Positions 33,237-44,611 are shown, counted from the stretch's first letter. The stretch: 51,824 nt of DNA from Streptococcus pneumoniae (GCF_001096185.1 NZ_CRPU01000012.1:1-51824); one strand, 5' to 3'. A program made the numbers and translations. The notes: generated by a model from the sequence alone, not told the origin.

Positions 33237-36200
33237 AGGAAATCGAAATTCAGGGGTTCAAGTCTTTTGCTGATAAGACCAAGGTCGTTTTTGACCAAGG
33301 TGTGACGGCAGTTGTTGGACCCAATGGATCTGGAAAGTCCAATATTACAGAAAGTCTGCGTTGGGCCTTGGGGGAGTCAAGTGTCAAGAGTCTCCGTGGG
33401 GGCAAGATGCTGGATGTCATCTTTGCTGGGACCGAAAGTCGCAAACCGCTCAATTATGCTTCTGTAGTTGTGACTCTGGATAATCATGACGGATTTATCA
33501 AGGATGCAGGCCAAGAAATCAGGGTAGAACGCCATATCTATCGTAGTGGAGATAGCGAATACAAGATTGACGGCAAGAAAGTCCGTCTGCGTGATATTCA
33601 TGACCTTTTCTTGGATACAGGTTTGGGACGAGATTCCTTCTCTATCATTTCCCAAGGGAAGGTTGAGGAGATTTTCAATTCTAAGCCTGAAGAACGCCGT
33701 GCCATTTTTGAAGAAGCTGCAGGGGTTTTGAAATACAAGACTCGTAGAAAAGAGACAGAGAGTAAACTGCAACAAACTCAGGACAATTTAGATCGCTTAG
33801 AGGATATTATCTACGAGTTGGATAATCAAATCAAGCCTCTTGAGAAGCAAGCTGAGAACGCCCGTAAGTTTTTAGACTTGGATGGTCAACGCAAGGATAT
33901 TTATTTAGACGTGCTGGTTGCTCAAATCAAGGAAAATAAGGCTGAATTAGACTCGACAGAAGAAGAGTTGGCTCAGGTTCAGGAACTCTTGACAAGCTAC
34001 TACCAAAAGCGTGAAAAATTAGAAGAAGAAAATCAGAATCTCAAGAAGCAACGCCAAGATTTACAGGCTGAAATTGCCAAAGATCAGGGCAGTTTGATGG
34101 ATTTGACCAGTCTGATTAGTGATTTAGAAAGAAAATTAGCCCTATCGAAACTGGAGTCCGAGCAAGTAGCCCTGAATCAACAGGAGGCACAAGCTCGTTT
34201 GACTGCTTTGGAGGATAAGAGAAATTCACTCAGCAAAGAAAAATCTGATAAAGAAAGCTCTTTAGCACTTTTAGAGGAAAATCTAGTTCAAAATAATCAA
34301 AAACTCAATCGTTTAGAAGCTGAATTGCTAGCTTTTTCAGATGATCCTGATCAGATGATTGAACTCTTACGTGAACGCTTTGTGGCGCTTCTACAGGAAG
34401 AAGCAGATGTTTCAAACCAGTTGACCCGTATCGAAAACGAGTTGGAAAATAGTCGTCAGCTTTCTCAAAAACAAGCAGATCAACTACAAAAGCTGAAAGA
34501 GCAATTGGCTACAGCTAAAGAGAAGGCAAGTCAGCAAAAGGCTGAGCTTGAAACTGCCAAGGAGCAAGTTCAGAAATTATTGGCCGACTACCAAGCTATT
34601 GCCAAGGAGCAAGAGGAGCAGAAAACTTCCTATCAAGCTCAACAAAGTCAACTCTTTGACCGTCTGGACAGTCTTAAAAACAAGCAGGCCAGAGCCCAAA
34701 GTTTGGAAAATATCCTGAGAAATCATAGTAACTTTTATGCAGGTGTTAAGAGTGTTCTCCAAGAAAAAGACCGCCTTGGTGGGATTATTGGTGCAGTCAG
34801 TGAGCATTTAACTTTTGATGTGCGTTATCAAACTGCCCTAGAGATTGCGCTTGGAGCAAGCAGTCAGAACATTATTGTAGAAGATGAGAACTCGGCGACT
34901 AAGGCCATTGATTTCCTCAAACGAAATAGATCTGGTCGCGCAACCTTCCTTCCCTTGACGACTATCAAGGCTCGTACAATTTCTAGTCAGAATCAAGATG
35001 CTATCGCTGCAAGTTCAGGATTTCTGGGCATGGCAGATGAGTTGGTTACTTTTGATACTAGACTAGAATCCATTTTCAAGAACTTGCTAGCTACGACGGC
35101 TATCTTTGACACCGTAGAACACGCGCGTGCAGCAGCTCGTCAAGTTCGCTATCAGGTTCGTATGGTGACTTTGGACGGCACAGAGTTGCGCACAGGTGGT
35201 TCCTATGCAGGTGGTGCCAATCGTCAGAACAACAGCATCTTCATCAAGCCAGAACTGGAGCAATTACAAAAAGAAATTGCTGAAGAAGAAGCAAGCTTGC
35301 GTTCAGAAGAGTCGACTTTGAAGACCTTGCAAGACCAGATGGCTAGATTGACAGAAAGATTAGAAGCTATCAAATCTCAAGGAGAGCAGGCTCGTATTCA
35401 GGAGCAGGCCTTGTCTCTTGCTTATCAGCAAACTAGTCAGCAGCTCGAAGAACTGGAAACTCTTTGGAAACTTCAAGAAGAGGAATTAAATCGTCTTTCT
35501 GATGGAGATTGGCAAGCAGATAAGGAAAAATGCCAAGAGCGCCTTGCTACTATCGCCAGTGACAAGCAAAATCTGGAAGCTGAGATTGAAGAGATTAAGT
35601 CTAACAAAAATGCCATCCAAGAACGTTATCAAAACTTGCAGGAAGAGATAGCACAAGCTCGCCTGCTTAAGACAGAACTGCAAGGACAAAAACGTTATGA
35701 AGTTGCTGATATTGAACGTTTAGGTAAGGAATTAGACAATTTAGATATCGAACAAGAAGAAATCCTGCGCCTTCTTCAAGAAAAGGTTGATAATCTTGAG
35801 AAGGTTGATACAGAATTGCTCAGTCAACAGGCTGAAGAAGCCAAAAACCAGAAAACAAATCTCCAACAAGGTTTGATTCGCAAGCAGTTTGAGTTGGATG
35901 ATATTGAAGGTCAACTGGATGATATTGCTAGTCATTTGGATCGGGCTCGCCAGCAGAATGAGGAATGGATTCGTAAGCAAACACGTGCTGAAGCCAAGAA
36001 AGAAAAGATCAGCGAGCGCTTGCGCCATTTACAAAGTCAATTAACAGACCAGTATCAGATTAGCTATACTGAAGCTTTAGAAAAGTCTCATGAGTTGGAC
36101 AATCTCAATCTGGCAGAGCAAGAGGTTAAGGATTTAGAGAAGGCTATTCGCTCACTGGGTCCTGTCAACTTGGAAGCTATTGAACAGTACGAAGAAGTGC

Positions 36201-36766
36201 ACAACCGTCTGGACTTTCTAAATAGTCAACGTGATGACATTTTGTCAGCGAAAAATTTGCTCCTTGAGACTATTACGGAGATGAATGATGAGGTCAAGGA
36301 ACGCTTTAAATCAACCTTTGAAGCTATTCGAGAGTCTTTCAAAGTGACCTTTATGCAGATGTTTGGTGGAGGTCAGGCGGACCTGATTTTGACTGAGGGA
36401 GACTTGCTGACAGCTGGGGTTGAGATTTCAGTTCAACCACCAGGTAAGAAAATCCAGTCGCTTAACCTTATGAGTGGTGGGGAAAAAGCCCTATCGGCTC
36501 TTGCCTTGCTCTTCTCTATTATTCGTGTTAAGACCATTCCTTTTGTCATCTTGGATGAGGTGGAAGCTGCGCTGGATGAAGCTAATGTTAAGCGTTTTGG
36601 GGATTACCTCAACCGCTTTGACAAGGACAGTCAGTTTATCGTTGTGACCCACCGTAAGGGAACCATGGCAGCGGCTGATTCCATCTATGGAGTGACTATG
36701 CAAGAATCAGGTGTCTCAAAAATTGTTTCGGTTAAGTTAAAAGATTTAGAAAGTATTGAAGGATGA
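33227..36766 (+). CDS. smc: Chromosome segregation protein SMC
   Basis: A 1179-aa SMC ATPase that organises and segregates the chromosome with ScpA and ScpB. Walker [10 protein letters not shown] is at about 32-40. Long coiled coils flank the hinge (about 505-670, with [11 protein letters not shown] and [16 protein letters not shown]). The signature [16 protein letters not shown] and Walker [17 protein letters not shown] are in the C-terminal head. AAAGGG lies upstream of the ATG inside rnc. It overlaps the next gene by four bases. Confidence 0.96.
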   Translation: MYLKEIEIQGFKSFADKTKVVFDQGVTAVVGPNGSGKSNITESLRWALGESSVKSLRGGKMLDVIFAGTESRKPLNYASVVVTLDNHDGFIKDAGQEIRVERHIYRSGDSEYKIDGKKVRLRDIHDLFLDTGLGRDSFSIISQGKVEEIFNSKPEERRAIFEEAAGVLKYKTRRKETESKLQQTQDNLDRLEDIIYELDNQIKPLEKQAENARKFLDLDGQRKDIYLDVLVAQIKENKAELDSTEEELAQVQELLTSYYQKREKLEEENQNLKKQRQDLQAEIAKDQGSLMDLTSLISDLERKLALSKLESEQVALNQQEAQARLTALEDKRNSLSKEKSDKESSLALLEENLVQNNQKLNRLEAELLAFSDDPDQMIELLRERFVALLQEEADVSNQLTRIENELENSRQLSQKQADQLQKLKEQLATAKEKASQQKAELETAKEQVQKLLADYQAIAKEQEEQKTSYQAQQSQLFDRLDSLKNKQARAQSLENILRNHSNFYAGVKSVLQEKDRLGGIIGAVSEHLTFDVRYQTALEIALGASSQNIIVEDENSATKAIDFLKRNRSGRATFLPLTTIKARTISSQNQDAIAASSGFLGMADELVTFDTRLESIFKNLLATTAIFDTVEHARAAARQVRYQVRMVTLDGTELRTGGSYAGGANRQNNSIFIKPELEQLQKEIAEEEASLRSEESTLKTLQDQMARLTERLEAIKSQGEQARIQEQALSLAYQQTSQQLEELETLWKLQEEELNRLSDGDWQADKEKCQERLATIASDKQNLEAEIEEIKSNKNAIQERYQNLQEEIAQARLLKTELQGQKRYEVADIERLGKELDNLDIEQEEILRLLQEKVDNLEKVDTELLSQQAEEAKNQKTNLQQGLIRKQFELDDIEGQLDDIASHLDRARQQNEEWIRKQTRAEAKKEKISERLRHLQSQLTDQYQISYTEALEKSHELDNLNLAEQEVKDLEKAIRSLGPVNLEAIEQYEEVHNRLDFLNSQRDDILSAKNLLLETITEMNDEVKERFKSTFEAIRESFKVTFMQMFGGGQADLILTEGDLLTAGVEISVQPPGKKIQSLNLMSGGEKALSALALLFSIIRVKTIPFVILDEVEAALDEANVKRFGDYLNRFDKDSQFIVVTHRKGTMAAADSIYGVTMQESGVSKIVSVKLKDLESIEG

Positions 36767-37557
36767 CAATTAAACTAGTAGCAACGGATATGGACGGAAC
36801 CTTCCTAGATGAGAATGGACGCTTTGATATGGACCGCCTCAAGTCTCTCTTAGCTTCCTACAAGGAAAAAGGGATTTACTTTGCGGTGGCTTCGGGGCGT
36901 GGATTTTTGTCTCTAGAAAAATTATTTGCTGATGTTCGTGATGACATTATTTTCATTGCGGAAAATGGTAGTTTGGTAGAGTATCAAGGTCAGGACTTGT
37001 ATGAAGCGATTATGTCTCGTGACTTTTATCTGGCAACTTTTGAAAAGCTGAAAACGTCACCTTATGTAGATATCAATAAATTGCTCTTGACGGGCAAGAA
37101 GGGCTCTTATGTGCTAGATACGGTTGATGAGATCTATTTGAAAGAGAGCCAGCATTATAATGAAAATATCCAAAAAGTAGTGAGTTTGGAAGATATCACA
37201 GATGATATTTTCAAATTTACAACCAACTTTACAGAAGAAATGCTAGAAGCTGGGGAAGCTTGGGTTAATGAAAATGTCCCTGGTGTTAAGGCCATGACAA
37301 CTGGCTTTGAATCTATTGATATTGTTCTGGACTATGTCGATAAGGGAGTGGCCATTGTTGAATTAGCTAAAAAACTTGGTATTACAATGGATCAGGTCAT
37401 GGCTTTTGGAGACAATCTAAATGACTTGCATATGATGCAGGTTGTGGGACATCCTGTAGCTCCTGAAAATGCACGACCAGAGATTTTAGAATTAGCAGAG
37501 ACTGTGATTGGTCACCATAAGGACCAGTCGGTTATAGCTTATATGGAGGGCTTATAA
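36763..37557 (+). CDS. Cof-type HAD hydrolase (first copy)
   Basis: A 264-aa haloacid-dehalogenase-superfamily phosphatase, Cof/IIB type. DMDGTFLDE (about 8-16) carries the nucleophile Asp, VASGR is the second motif and GDNLNDLHMM the fourth, with a cap domain between. The substrate is unknown; relatives act on sugar phosphates or flavin precursors. It starts inside smc (ATGA overlap) and its stop overlaps the next HAD gene (TAATG). Confidence 0.88.
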   Translation: MTIKLVATDMDGTFLDENGRFDMDRLKSLLASYKEKGIYFAVASGRGFLSLEKLFADVRDDIIFIAENGSLVEYQGQDLYEAIMSRDFYLATFEKLKTSPYVDINKLLLTGKKGSYVLDTVDEIYLKESQHYNENIQKVVSLEDITDDIFKFTTNFTEEMLEAGEAWVNENVPGVKAMTTGFESIDIVLDYVDKGVAIVELAKKLGITMDQVMAFGDNLNDLHMMQVVGHPVAPENARPEILELAETVIGHHKDQSVIAYMEGL

Positions 37558-38375
37558 TGGCAGATATAAAATTGATTGCATTGGACTTGGACGGGACCTT
37601 GCTGACTACTGATAAAAGGCTGACGGATCGTACCAAGGCAACCTTGAAAGCTGCGCGCGATCGTGGTATCAAGGTCGTATTGACAACTGGTCGTCCCTTA
37701 AAAGCTATGGATTTCTTTCTCCATGAGCTAGGAACTGACGGCCAAGAAGATGAGTATACCATTACTTTTAATGGTGGTTTGGTTCAGAAAAATACAGGAG
37801 AAATCCTTGATAAAACAGTCTTTTCATATGATGATGTGGCACGCTTGTATGAGGAAACAGAGAAATTATCACTGCCTCTTGATGCTATCTCAGAAGGAAC
37901 TGTTTATCAAATCCAATCGGACCAAGAAAGTCTTTATGCCAAATTCAATCCAGCTTTGACTTTTGTACCCGTTGACTTTGAAGACCTGTCTAGTCAAATG
38001 ACCTACAATAAATGCGTGACTGCCTTTGCTCAAGAACCTTTGGATGCAGCCATTCAGAAGATTTCTCCAGAATTGTTTGACCAATATGAAATCTTTAAAT
38101 CACGTGAAATGTTGCTAGAGTGGTCACCAAAGAATGTTCATAAAGCAACCGGTTTGGCAAAACTAATCAGCCATCTAGGAATCGACCAAAGCCAAGTGAT
38201 GGCCTGTGGTGATGAGGCCAATGACCTTTCTATGATTGAATGGGCAGGGCTCGGTGTTGCCATGCAAAATGCTGTTCCTGAAGTTAAGGCAGTCGCAAAT
38301 GTAGTGACACCAATGACCAATGATGAAGAGGCTGTCGCCTGGGCTATCGAAGAATATGTGCTAAAGGAGAACTAA
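37557..38375 (+). CDS. Cof-type HAD hydrolase (second copy)
   Basis: A 272-aa paralogue of the preceding gene. DLDGTLLTTD carries the nucleophile (about 10-19), LTTGRP and a late GDEANDLSMIEWAG complete the HAD motifs. The tandem probably arose by old duplication; the two are well diverged. It starts on the last base of the preceding stop and ends 3 nt before ftsY. Substrate unknown. Confidence 0.88.
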   Translation: MADIKLIALDLDGTLLTTDKRLTDRTKATLKAARDRGIKVVLTTGRPLKAMDFFLHELGTDGQEDEYTITFNGGLVQKNTGEILDKTVFSYDDVARLYEETEKLSLPLDAISEGTVYQIQSDQESLYAKFNPALTFVPVDFEDLSSQMTYNKCVTAFAQEPLDAAIQKISPELFDQYEIFKSREMLLEWSPKNVHKATGLAKLISHLGIDQSQVMACGDEANDLSMIEWAGLGVAMQNAVPEVKAVANVVTPMTNDEEAVAWAIEEYVLKEN

Positions 38376-38378
38376 GAT

Positions 38379-39668
38379 ATGGGATTATTTGACCGTTTAT
38401 TCGGAAAAAAAGAAGAACCTAAAATCGAAGAAGTTGTAAAAGAAGCTCTGGAAAATCTTGATTTGTCTGAAGATACGGAGCCTGCCTTAACAGAAGCTGA
38501 GGAAGTTCCTCAAGAAGATGCAGAAGTTGAAAGTTTTGAAGAGCCTGTGCTTGAAGAAGAGGAAAATCAAGACACAGTTGAAGAAAATAAGGATTCAGAG
38601 CCAGTTGTAGAAGTTCCTCAAGAAGAAGTCGAAGAATTTCCAAACTCAGAAGAAGTCTCAGAGGAAGAGAATACTGAGCTCTTAGAGACTGTAGAAGAAA
38701 ATAGTTGTGAAGTGCTTGAACCAGAAACTCCTCAAGTAGAAGAAACTGTTCAGGAAAAATATGACCGCAGTCTTAAGAAAACTCGCACAGGATTCGGTGC
38801 TCGTTTGAATGCCTTCTTTGCTAATTTCCGCTCTGTTGATGAAGAATTCTTCGAGGAACTGGAAGAATTGCTGATTATGAGTGACGTTGGTGTTCAGGTA
38901 GCTTCTAGCTTAACAGAGGAGCTACGCTACGAAGCCAAGCTTGAAAACGCCAAGAAACCCGACGCACTACGCCGTGTCATCATTGAGAAATTGGTTGAGC
39001 TTTATGAAAAGGATGGCAACTACGATGAAAGTATTCACTTCCAAGATGGCTTAACAGTCATGCTCTTTGTCGGGGTTAATGGTGTTGGGAAAACAACTTC
39101 TATCGGAAAATTGGCCCACCGCTACAAACAAGCTGGTAAGAAGGTCATGTTGGTTGCGGCAGATACTTTCCGTGCAGGAGCGGTAGCCCAGCTTGCTGAA
39201 TGGGGACGCCGTGTGGACGTTCCAGTTGTGACTGGACCTGAGAAAGCTGACCCAGCCAGCGTGGTCTTTGATGGCATGGAACGTGCTGTGGCTGAAGGTA
39301 TCGATATTCTCATGATTGATACTGCTGGTCGTCTGCAAAACAAGGACAACCTCATGGCTGAGTTGGAAAAGATTGGTCGTATCATCAAGCGTGTTGTTCC
39401 AGAGGCACCCCATGAAACCTTCTTGGCTCTGGATGCATCAACAGGTCAAAATGCCTTGGTACAGGCCAAAGAATTTTCAAAAATTACCCCTTTGACAGGA
39501 ATTGTCTTGACTAAGATTGATGGAACTGCTCGAGGTGGTGTTGTTCTAGCCATCCGAGAAGAACTTAATATTCCTGTAAAATTGATTGGTTTTGGTGAAA
39601 AAATCGATGATATTGGAGAGTTTAACTCAGAAAACTTTATGAAGGGTCTCTTGGAAGGCTTAATTTGA
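38379..39668 (+). CDS. ftsY: FtsY, signal recognition particle receptor
   Basis: A 429-aa SRP-family GTPase that receives ribosome-SRP complexes at the membrane. It has a short basic N-terminus (MGLFDRLFGKKEE), an acidic Glu-rich stretch to about 120, then the NG domain: GVNGVGKTTSIGKLA (about 228-242), VAADTFRAGAVAQL, DTAGRLQ and TKIDGTARGG. The acidic region is longer than in many Gram-positive FtsY. The AGGAG of the preceding gene's end serves as ribosome site. Last gene of rnc-smc-HAD-HAD-ftsY. Confidence 0.95.
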   Translation: MGLFDRLFGKKEEPKIEEVVKEALENLDLSEDTEPALTEAEEVPQEDAEVESFEEPVLEEEENQDTVEENKDSEPVVEVPQEEVEEFPNSEEVSEEENTELLETVEENSCEVLEPETPQVEETVQEKYDRSLKKTRTGFGARLNAFFANFRSVDEEFFEELEELLIMSDVGVQVASSLTEELRYEAKLENAKKPDALRRVIIEKLVELYEKDGNYDESIHFQDGLTVMLFVGVNGVGKTTSIGKLAHRYKQAGKKVMLVAADTFRAGAVAQLAEWGRRVDVPVVTGPEKADPASVVFDGMERAVAEGIDILMIDTAGRLQNKDNLMAELEKIGRIIKRVVPEAPHETFLALDASTGQNALVQAKEFSKITPLTGIVLTKIDGTARGGVVLAIREELNIPVKLIGFGEKIDDIGEFNSENFMKGLLEGLI

Positions 39669-39677
39669 TGATAAAGA

Positions 39678-39715
39678 AAATCCTGCAAGGCATAAACTTG
39701 CAGGAAATTTTTTTA
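39678..39715. terminator. Bidirectional terminator between ftsY and zwf
   Basis: TCCTGCAAG (39681-39689) pairs with CTTGCAGGA (39697-39705), 7-nt loop. A T-run follows on the plus strand (39708-39714) and a T-rich stretch on the minus strand, so it serves both convergent genes; the zwf stop lies on its plus-side T-run. Confidence 0.8.
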
Positions 39716-41200
39716 TTCTAAACGACCATCTTGACGATAGGCGATGTCTGGTTGCCAAGTCCATTTGGCACCGAATTTTTCAAGTAAGTCAAAGCTGGCT
39801 TGAGGTCCCATGCTTCCAGCTTTATAGTCATGAAGTGGGGCACCATTTTCAGCCCAGAGCTCTTCGATACGGTCAATCAATTTCCATGAGGCACTAACTT
39901 CATCCCAGTGGCTAAAGTTAGTTGAGTTGTTATTTAGGACATCATAAATCAATTTCTCGTATGGTTCTGGAGAAGCACCAGTTGCGGTTGCATCTGTACG
40001 GTAATCAAGTGAGTTAGGAGCCAAGTTAAATTCTTCTCCTACTTGCTTCCCATTTAGACTGAGAGAGAAGCCTTCTGTGGGTTGGATATAGATGGTCAAA
40101 ATGTTTGGAGCAAGTGGTTCTCCAAAGATAGAGTCCATTTGTTTAAAGACGATGTTGACATGAGTTCCTTTTTCGGTCAGACGTTTACCAGTACGGAAGA
40201 AGAAAGGAACACCGCGGAAACGATCACTGTCAACAAAGAAGGCACCAGATGCGAAGGTTTCAGTTGTAGATTCTGGATTCACATTTGGCTCGCTACGATA
40301 AGAGATGTATTTCATGCCATCAATCTTACCAGAGCGGTATTGACCACGGATAAAGTGTTCTTTAAGTTCTTCATCAGTTGGATGATAGAGGTTTTTAAAG
40401 ACCTTAATCTTTTCAGCACGAATCTCATCTTTTGTGAAGCTTGCTGGTTTGTCCATAGCAAGGAGAGAAAGAAGTTGTAGTGTATGGTTTTGTACCATGT
40501 CACGGAGGGCACCAGATTGGTCATAGTAGCCACCACGTTCTTCTACACCCAAGCGCTCCGCAAAGGTAATTTGAACATTGTCGATAAAGTCTTTGTTCCA
40601 AACATTTTCAAAAATCAAGTTTGCAAAGCGAACTGCAAAGATACTTTGGATCATTTCCTTACCAAGATAATGGTCAATACGGAAAATTTGTTCTTCGTCA
40701 AATGTTGCTAGGAGCTCGTCATTCAACTTGCTTGCAGTTGCGTAATCTGTACCAAATGGTTTTTCAACGATTAAGCGTTCAAAACCTTTACCGTCCACAA
40801 TGTTTTCAGACTTGAGGTGTTTTGCGATAGTTCCAAAGAACTGAGGTGCCATAGACAAGAAGAAGAGCTTGTTGTGTTCAGCTTGGTACTTGTCATTTAG
40901 TTCAGCCTGCAATTGACGTAGAGCAATGTAGTGTTCCGTATCATTGACATCATGACTTTGATAGTAGAAGTGGCTAGCGAACTCTTGAGCCTGTTCGGTA
41001 CTATCTGCCAAATCAAGGATGGATTCGACTACAACAGATTCAAAATATTCCTTGCTCCAAGGACGACGGGCAGTTCCAATAACGGCAAAATGTTTAGAAA
41101 GATTGCCGGATTTATATAGTCTAAATAGGGAAGGGTAGAGCTTGCGTTTAGCCAGGTCTCCACTCGCACCGAAAATTGTAACAATAACCTTAGATGACAT
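39713..41200 (-). CDS. zwf: Glucose-6-phosphate 1-dehydrogenase
   Basis: A 495-aa enzyme of the oxidative pentose phosphate pathway making NADPH and 6-phosphogluconolactone. GASGDLAKRK (11-20) is the dinucleotide-binding loop and RIDHYLGKE the catalytic signature. The length is normal. It stands alone on the minus strand. Its promoter is visible at 41270-41297. Confidence 0.95.
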   Translation of the reverse strand: MSSKVIVTIFGASGDLAKRKLYPSLFRLYKSGNLSKHFAVIGTARRPWSKEYFESVVVESILDLADSTEQAQEFASHFYYQSHDVNDTEHYIALRQLQAELNDKYQAEHNKLFFLSMAPQFFGTIAKHLKSENIVDGKGFERLIVEKPFGTDYATASKLNDELLATFDEEQIFRIDHYLGKEMIQSIFAVRFANLIFENVWNKDFIDNVQITFAERLGVEERGGYYDQSGALRDMVQNHTLQLLSLLAMDKPASFTKDEIRAEKIKVFKNLYHPTDEELKEHFIRGQYRSGKIDGMKYISYRSEPNVNPESTTETFASGAFFVDSDRFRGVPFFFRTGKRLTEKGTHVNIVFKQMDSIFGEPLAPNILTIYIQPTEGFSLSLNGKQVGEEFNLAPNSLDYRTDATATGASPEPYEKLIYDVLNNNSTNFSHWDEVSASWKLIDRIEELWAENGAPLHDYKAGSMGPQASFDLLEKFGAKWTWQPDIAYRQDGRLE

Positions 41201-41269
41201 CTAGCTACCTAATTTCTATTTTTATTCCTAGTCTTGCTAGGTATGAGGAAACCTCATTTCATAAACTTA

Positions 41270-41297
41270 ATTCTAACATAATTTTCCGAAAAATCAA
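41270..41297 (-). promoter_or_regulatory. Promoter of zwf
   Basis: On the minus strand TTGATT (41297-41292), 16-nt spacer, TAGAAT (41275-41270) with an extended TG. Its transcript leader has small hairpins (CCTAG/CTAGG at 41227-41241, GAGG/CCTC nearby) before the zwf start. Confidence 0.65.
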
Positions 41298-41316
41298 AAA
41301 ATCCAATACGAGATAG

Positions 41317-41345
41317 AAAAAACTGCAAGGAAATCCTTACAGTTT
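41317..41345 (-). terminator. Terminator of the glnPQ-type operon
   Basis: Read on the minus strand, AAACTGTAAGGA pairs with TCCTTGCAGTTT (one mismatch) and TTTTTT follows. It lies beyond the BOX element, so that repeat is transcribed with the operon. Confidence 0.75.
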
Positions 41346-41350
41346 GAGTT

Positions 41351-41536
41351 TATACTCAGTGAAAATCAAAGAGCAAACTAGGAAACTAGCCGCAGATTGC
41401 TCAAAGCACTGCTTTGAGGTTGTGGATAGAACTGACGAAGTCAGCTCAAAACACTGTTTTGAGGTTGCAGATAGAACTGACGAAGTCAGTAACATATCTA
41501 CGGCAAGGCGACGTTGACGCGGTTTGAAGAGTATTA
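41351..41536 (-). repeat. BOX element with two boxB modules (minus orientation)
   Basis: Order from left is boxC (TATACTCAGTGAAAATC...), two boxB copies (GACTTCGTCAGT-type palindromes in ACTGACGAAGTCAG at about 41430 and 41475), then boxA with TCTACGGCAAGGCGACG. The boxA tip reads TTTGAAGAGTATTA, lacking the usual AGATTTTCGA. Its last TTA is the stop codon of glnQ on the minus strand. Confidence 0.9.
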
Positions 41537-42274
41537 AACGTTTAAGACCTTGTCCAAGAAATCTTTCAGACGTGGGTGTTGTGGGTTATCAAAGATTTGA
41601 TCAGGTGTTCCGTCTTCAAGGAACTCGCCATCTGCAGTAAAGATAACGCGGTTGGCAACTTGACGAGCAAATCCCATCTCATGGGTTACGATAATCATGG
41701 TCATGCCTTGTTTAGCCAATTCCTTCATAACGTTTAGTACGTCTCCGACCATCTCAGGGTCAAGGGCAGAAGTTGGTTCATCAAAGAGCATGATGTCTGG
41801 ATTCATTGCTAGTCCACGAGCGATGGCCACACGTTGTTTTTGACCACCTGATAGGCTATCTGGACAGGCCTTAGCCTTATCTGCTAGCCCAACCTTGTCA
41901 AGTAGCTCCATTCCTAATTTCTCAGCTTCTTCCTTAGTCATCAACTTGTGCTCAATAGGAGCAAAGGTGATGTTGTCCAAAACAGACATGTGTGGGAAGA
42001 GGTTGAAGTGTTGGAACACCATTCCGATATTTTCACGGACGTGGTCAACATTGGTTGTTTTTTCAGTTAAGTCATAACCGTTCACAGTGATGTGACCGCT
42101 AGTAACTTCTTCCAAAAGATTTAGGCTACGGAGGAAAGTTGACTTACCAGAACCTGAAGGACCAATGATACAAACAACATCTCCTTCATAGAACTTAGTA
42201 GTAATTCCTTTTAAAACTTCATTTTTTCCGTAGCTTTTGTGTAAATCATTTACATCAATTTTTAATTTTGCCAT
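41534..42274 (-). CDS. glnQ: Glutamine/amino-acid ABC transporter ATP-binding protein
   Basis: A 246-aa ABC ATPase of the polar amino acid family. Walker A is GPSGSGKST, the signature [13 protein letters not shown] and Walker [15 protein letters not shown], followed by the H-loop [11 protein letters not shown]. It partners the permease encoded just upstream, whose stop overlaps its ATG (TAATG). The substrate is probably glutamine or glutamate, from its similarity to GlnPQ systems. The stop codon is the terminal TAA of a BOX element. Confidence 0.9.
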   Translation of the reverse strand: MAKLKIDVNDLHKSYGKNEVLKGITTKFYEGDVVCIIGPSGSGKSTFLRSLNLLEEVTSGHITVNGYDLTEKTTNVDHVRENIGMVFQHFNLFPHMSVLDNITFAPIEHKLMTKEEAEKLGMELLDKVGLADKAKACPDSLSGGQKQRVAIARGLAMNPDIMLFDEPTSALDPEMVGDVLNVMKELAKQGMTMIIVTHEMGFARQVANRVIFTADGEFLEDGTPDQIFDNPQHPRLKDFLDKVLNV

Positions 42275-44439
42275 TAACGAATCCTCTTTTCTAAGCGTTT
42301 CGCTAGTTTAGTCAAAAGTGTGATAATTACAAGATAGAAGATAGCAAGGATTGCATACATCTTGAAACTTTGGTAGTTACGGGCAATGATAATCTTACCA
42401 GTTTGGAAGAGTTCAACCAAACCGATAGCAGATACGATGGTTGTATCTTTAAGAGCGATAACGAATTGGTTGACAAAGTTTGGCAACATCAATTTAGTTG
42501 CTTGTGGCAAGATAATCTTACGCATGGTTTTTCCATAAGAGATCCCCAAGCTTCGGCTGGCTTCCATTTGGCCAACTGGAACGGCCTGAATACCACCACG
42601 AACGATTTCAGCGATATAAGCCGCTGCATTGAGTGAGAGGGCAATGGTACCAGCTACGAAGTCGTTAATTGGACTTTGTTGGCCTGTGATAGATTCGATG
42701 AAGTTTGGAATTCCCCAGAAGATGAAAGCTGCAAGAATCATCAAAGGAATACCACGGATAACGTCAACGAAAATCTCAGAGATGACGCGAAGAGATTTGT
42801 ATGGGCTAACGCTAAACATACCAAAGATAATTCCGATAACAATGGCAATAGCAAATGAGATAAGAGCTAGAGCAAGAGTGATACCAAGACCGCTAAGGAG
42901 CTGTTTATAGTTGTTTTGAAGCAAGCCCCAGATAGTTGTCTCATCAACAGTGCTTGTTGAAGCAGATGAAGATTCGCTAGCTAGGTATTTGTCAAGAATC
43001 TTTTGGAATTCACCGTTTGCTTTAAGATTTGCAAGCCCGTTGTTGAACATTTCAATCAATTCTGGATTTGCTCCTTTTTTAACGGCAAAGGCTGTTTCAC
43101 CGATTGGAGTTCCAGCGATTGGAGTTTTCAATTTTTGTCCTTGGCTGATAGAATATTTGAGAACAGGCTCATCATCCATAACAGCATCGATAGCTCCAGT
43201 GTTTAAACTATCATACATTGAAGAACCATCAGCGAAGGTTTTGATTTTGTAGCCGTATTTGCTTTGATTTTCTGTTAGGAAGGTTTGAGAAGCAGTTCCG
43301 TTTTTAACACCAACTGTCTTTCCTTTCAAATCCTCATAAGAAGCAATGGTGCTTGATTCTTTGACACCAAGGATAGTATTAGCAGTGTAGTAGGATTCTG
43401 AGAAGTCAAAAGTTGCCTTACGAGCATCTGTGACAGACATACCAGCAATGATACCGTCAGCTTGACCAGCTTGGACAGCACTGATAGCGGCATCGAAACC
43501 AGGGTTGGTGATTTCAATTTCAAAACCTTGGTCTTTAGCGATGGCCTTAATCAATTCCATATCAATACCAGTGTACTGATTGCTTGAATTTTGGAAAACA
43601 AAAGGTGCAAAAGAAGAATCGCTGGCAATGATGTATTTAGCCTTAACAGGAATAGCTTTTAAGCCCGCTAGAGTAGTTGTAGTTGGCACTGCTGAAGATG
43701 ATGACGCAGTCCATTTCTTGATGATTTTATCAAGACTACCATCTTTTTTCATTTTAGCCAAGGCTTGGTTAAATTCAGTAACTAGGTGCTCGTATTTGCT
43801 TCCTTTTTTAACACCGAAAGCAAAACTTCCTACAGCTTCACCATCCATTTCAATATGAAGGTCTTGACCTTGGTTAATGGCATACTCGATAACAGGTTTG
43901 TCATCCATCATGGCATCGATGGCACCAGTACTCAAGCTGTTGTTCATCAAATCACCAGTGTCAAATGTTTTAATAGTAAAGCCGTATTTATCTTTGATTG
44001 TTTCAAGAAAACGTTGAGCAGCAGTTCCGTTTTTAACACCAACGGTTTTGCCAGTTAATTGGTCGTACTTGCTAATCTTGTGTGCCTTTGTAGTTGCAAT
44101 GACAACTTTTGTATCATAGTAAGTATCAGACATGGTGAAGACTTTTTCACGTTCTTTCGTCTTTGTCATCCCTGCCATGATAGCGTCAGCTTGACCAGCT
44201 TGAACCGCATTTACCGCTGCGTCAAATCCGGGATAAGACATCTGAATGTTCCACCCTTTAATCTCAGCGACTTTGTTGATAATGTCAACATCAATTCCTT
44301 TATAAGTTTGATCTGAATCTTTAAACTCAAAAGGTGCATAGGCGGTATCAGAAACAATCTTAATCGTTTCTGCTTTGGCAATACCTAATGAGAAAATTGG
44401 GAATAAAATTAGCAAAAATACTAGAAATTTTTTCTTCAT
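42274..44439 (-). CDS. glnP: Amino-acid ABC transporter: two binding domains fused to permease
   Basis: A 721-aa protein of the GlnP type. A signal sequence (about 1-23, [22 protein letters not shown] region) is followed by two tandem type II solute-binding domains (about 25-255 and 265-490). They are clear repeats of each other, each with [20 protein letters not shown]-type and VGVKNGTA segments. Then comes a permease domain with five membrane segments and [16 protein letters not shown], the EAA loop for GlnQ. No separate binding protein is needed. GGAGA precedes the ATG. Confidence 0.9.
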   Translation of the reverse strand: MKKKFLVFLLILFPIFSLGIAKAETIKIVSDTAYAPFEFKDSDQTYKGIDVDIINKVAEIKGWNIQMSYPGFDAAVNAVQAGQADAIMAGMTKTKEREKVFTMSDTYYDTKVVIATTKAHKISKYDQLTGKTVGVKNGTAAQRFLETIKDKYGFTIKTFDTGDLMNNSLSTGAIDAMMDDKPVIEYAINQGQDLHIEMDGEAVGSFAFGVKKGSKYEHLVTEFNQALAKMKKDGSLDKIIKKWTASSSSAVPTTTTLAGLKAIPVKAKYIIASDSSFAPFVFQNSSNQYTGIDMELIKAIAKDQGFEIEITNPGFDAAISAVQAGQADGIIAGMSVTDARKATFDFSESYYTANTILGVKESSTIASYEDLKGKTVGVKNGTASQTFLTENQSKYGYKIKTFADGSSMYDSLNTGAIDAVMDDEPVLKYSISQGQKLKTPIAGTPIGETAFAVKKGANPELIEMFNNGLANLKANGEFQKILDKYLASESSSASTSTVDETTIWGLLQNNYKQLLSGLGITLALALISFAIAIVIGIIFGMFSVSPYKSLRVISEIFVDVIRGIPLMILAAFIFWGIPNFIESITGQQSPINDFVAGTIALSLNAAAYIAEIVRGGIQAVPVGQMEASRSLGISYGKTMRKIILPQATKLMLPNFVNQFVIALKDTTIVSAIGLVELFQTGKIIIARNYQSFKMYAILAIFYLVIITLLTKLAKRLEKRIR

Positions 44440-44468
44440 TTTTAGTCTCCTTTTCCGAATATTTTCCC

Positions 44469-44476
44469 ATTATATC
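44469..44476 (-). promoter_or_regulatory. Promoter of the glnP-glnQ operon
   Basis: On the minus strand an extended -10, TGATATAAT, ends at 44469, about 30 nt before the glnP start codon. A -35 is not clear. Confidence 0.6.
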
Positions 44477-44549
44477 AGAAAAAGTAAAAAAAGGCAAATT
44501 TTTATATTTCTGTGTCAGAAAATATAACATCCATAATTCTGGTTTTGTC

Positions 44550-44577
44550 TTGAATCACACAACAGAAGTGCTATAAT
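44550..44577 (+). promoter_or_regulatory. Promoter of the CPBP-family gene
   Basis: TTGAAT (44550-44555), 16-nt spacer, TATAAT (44572-44577) with TGC just upstream. Divergent from the glnP promoter. Confidence 0.7.
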
Positions 44578-44611
44578 AAAGGTATATCATATAGTAAAAG
44601 AGGATAAAGTT

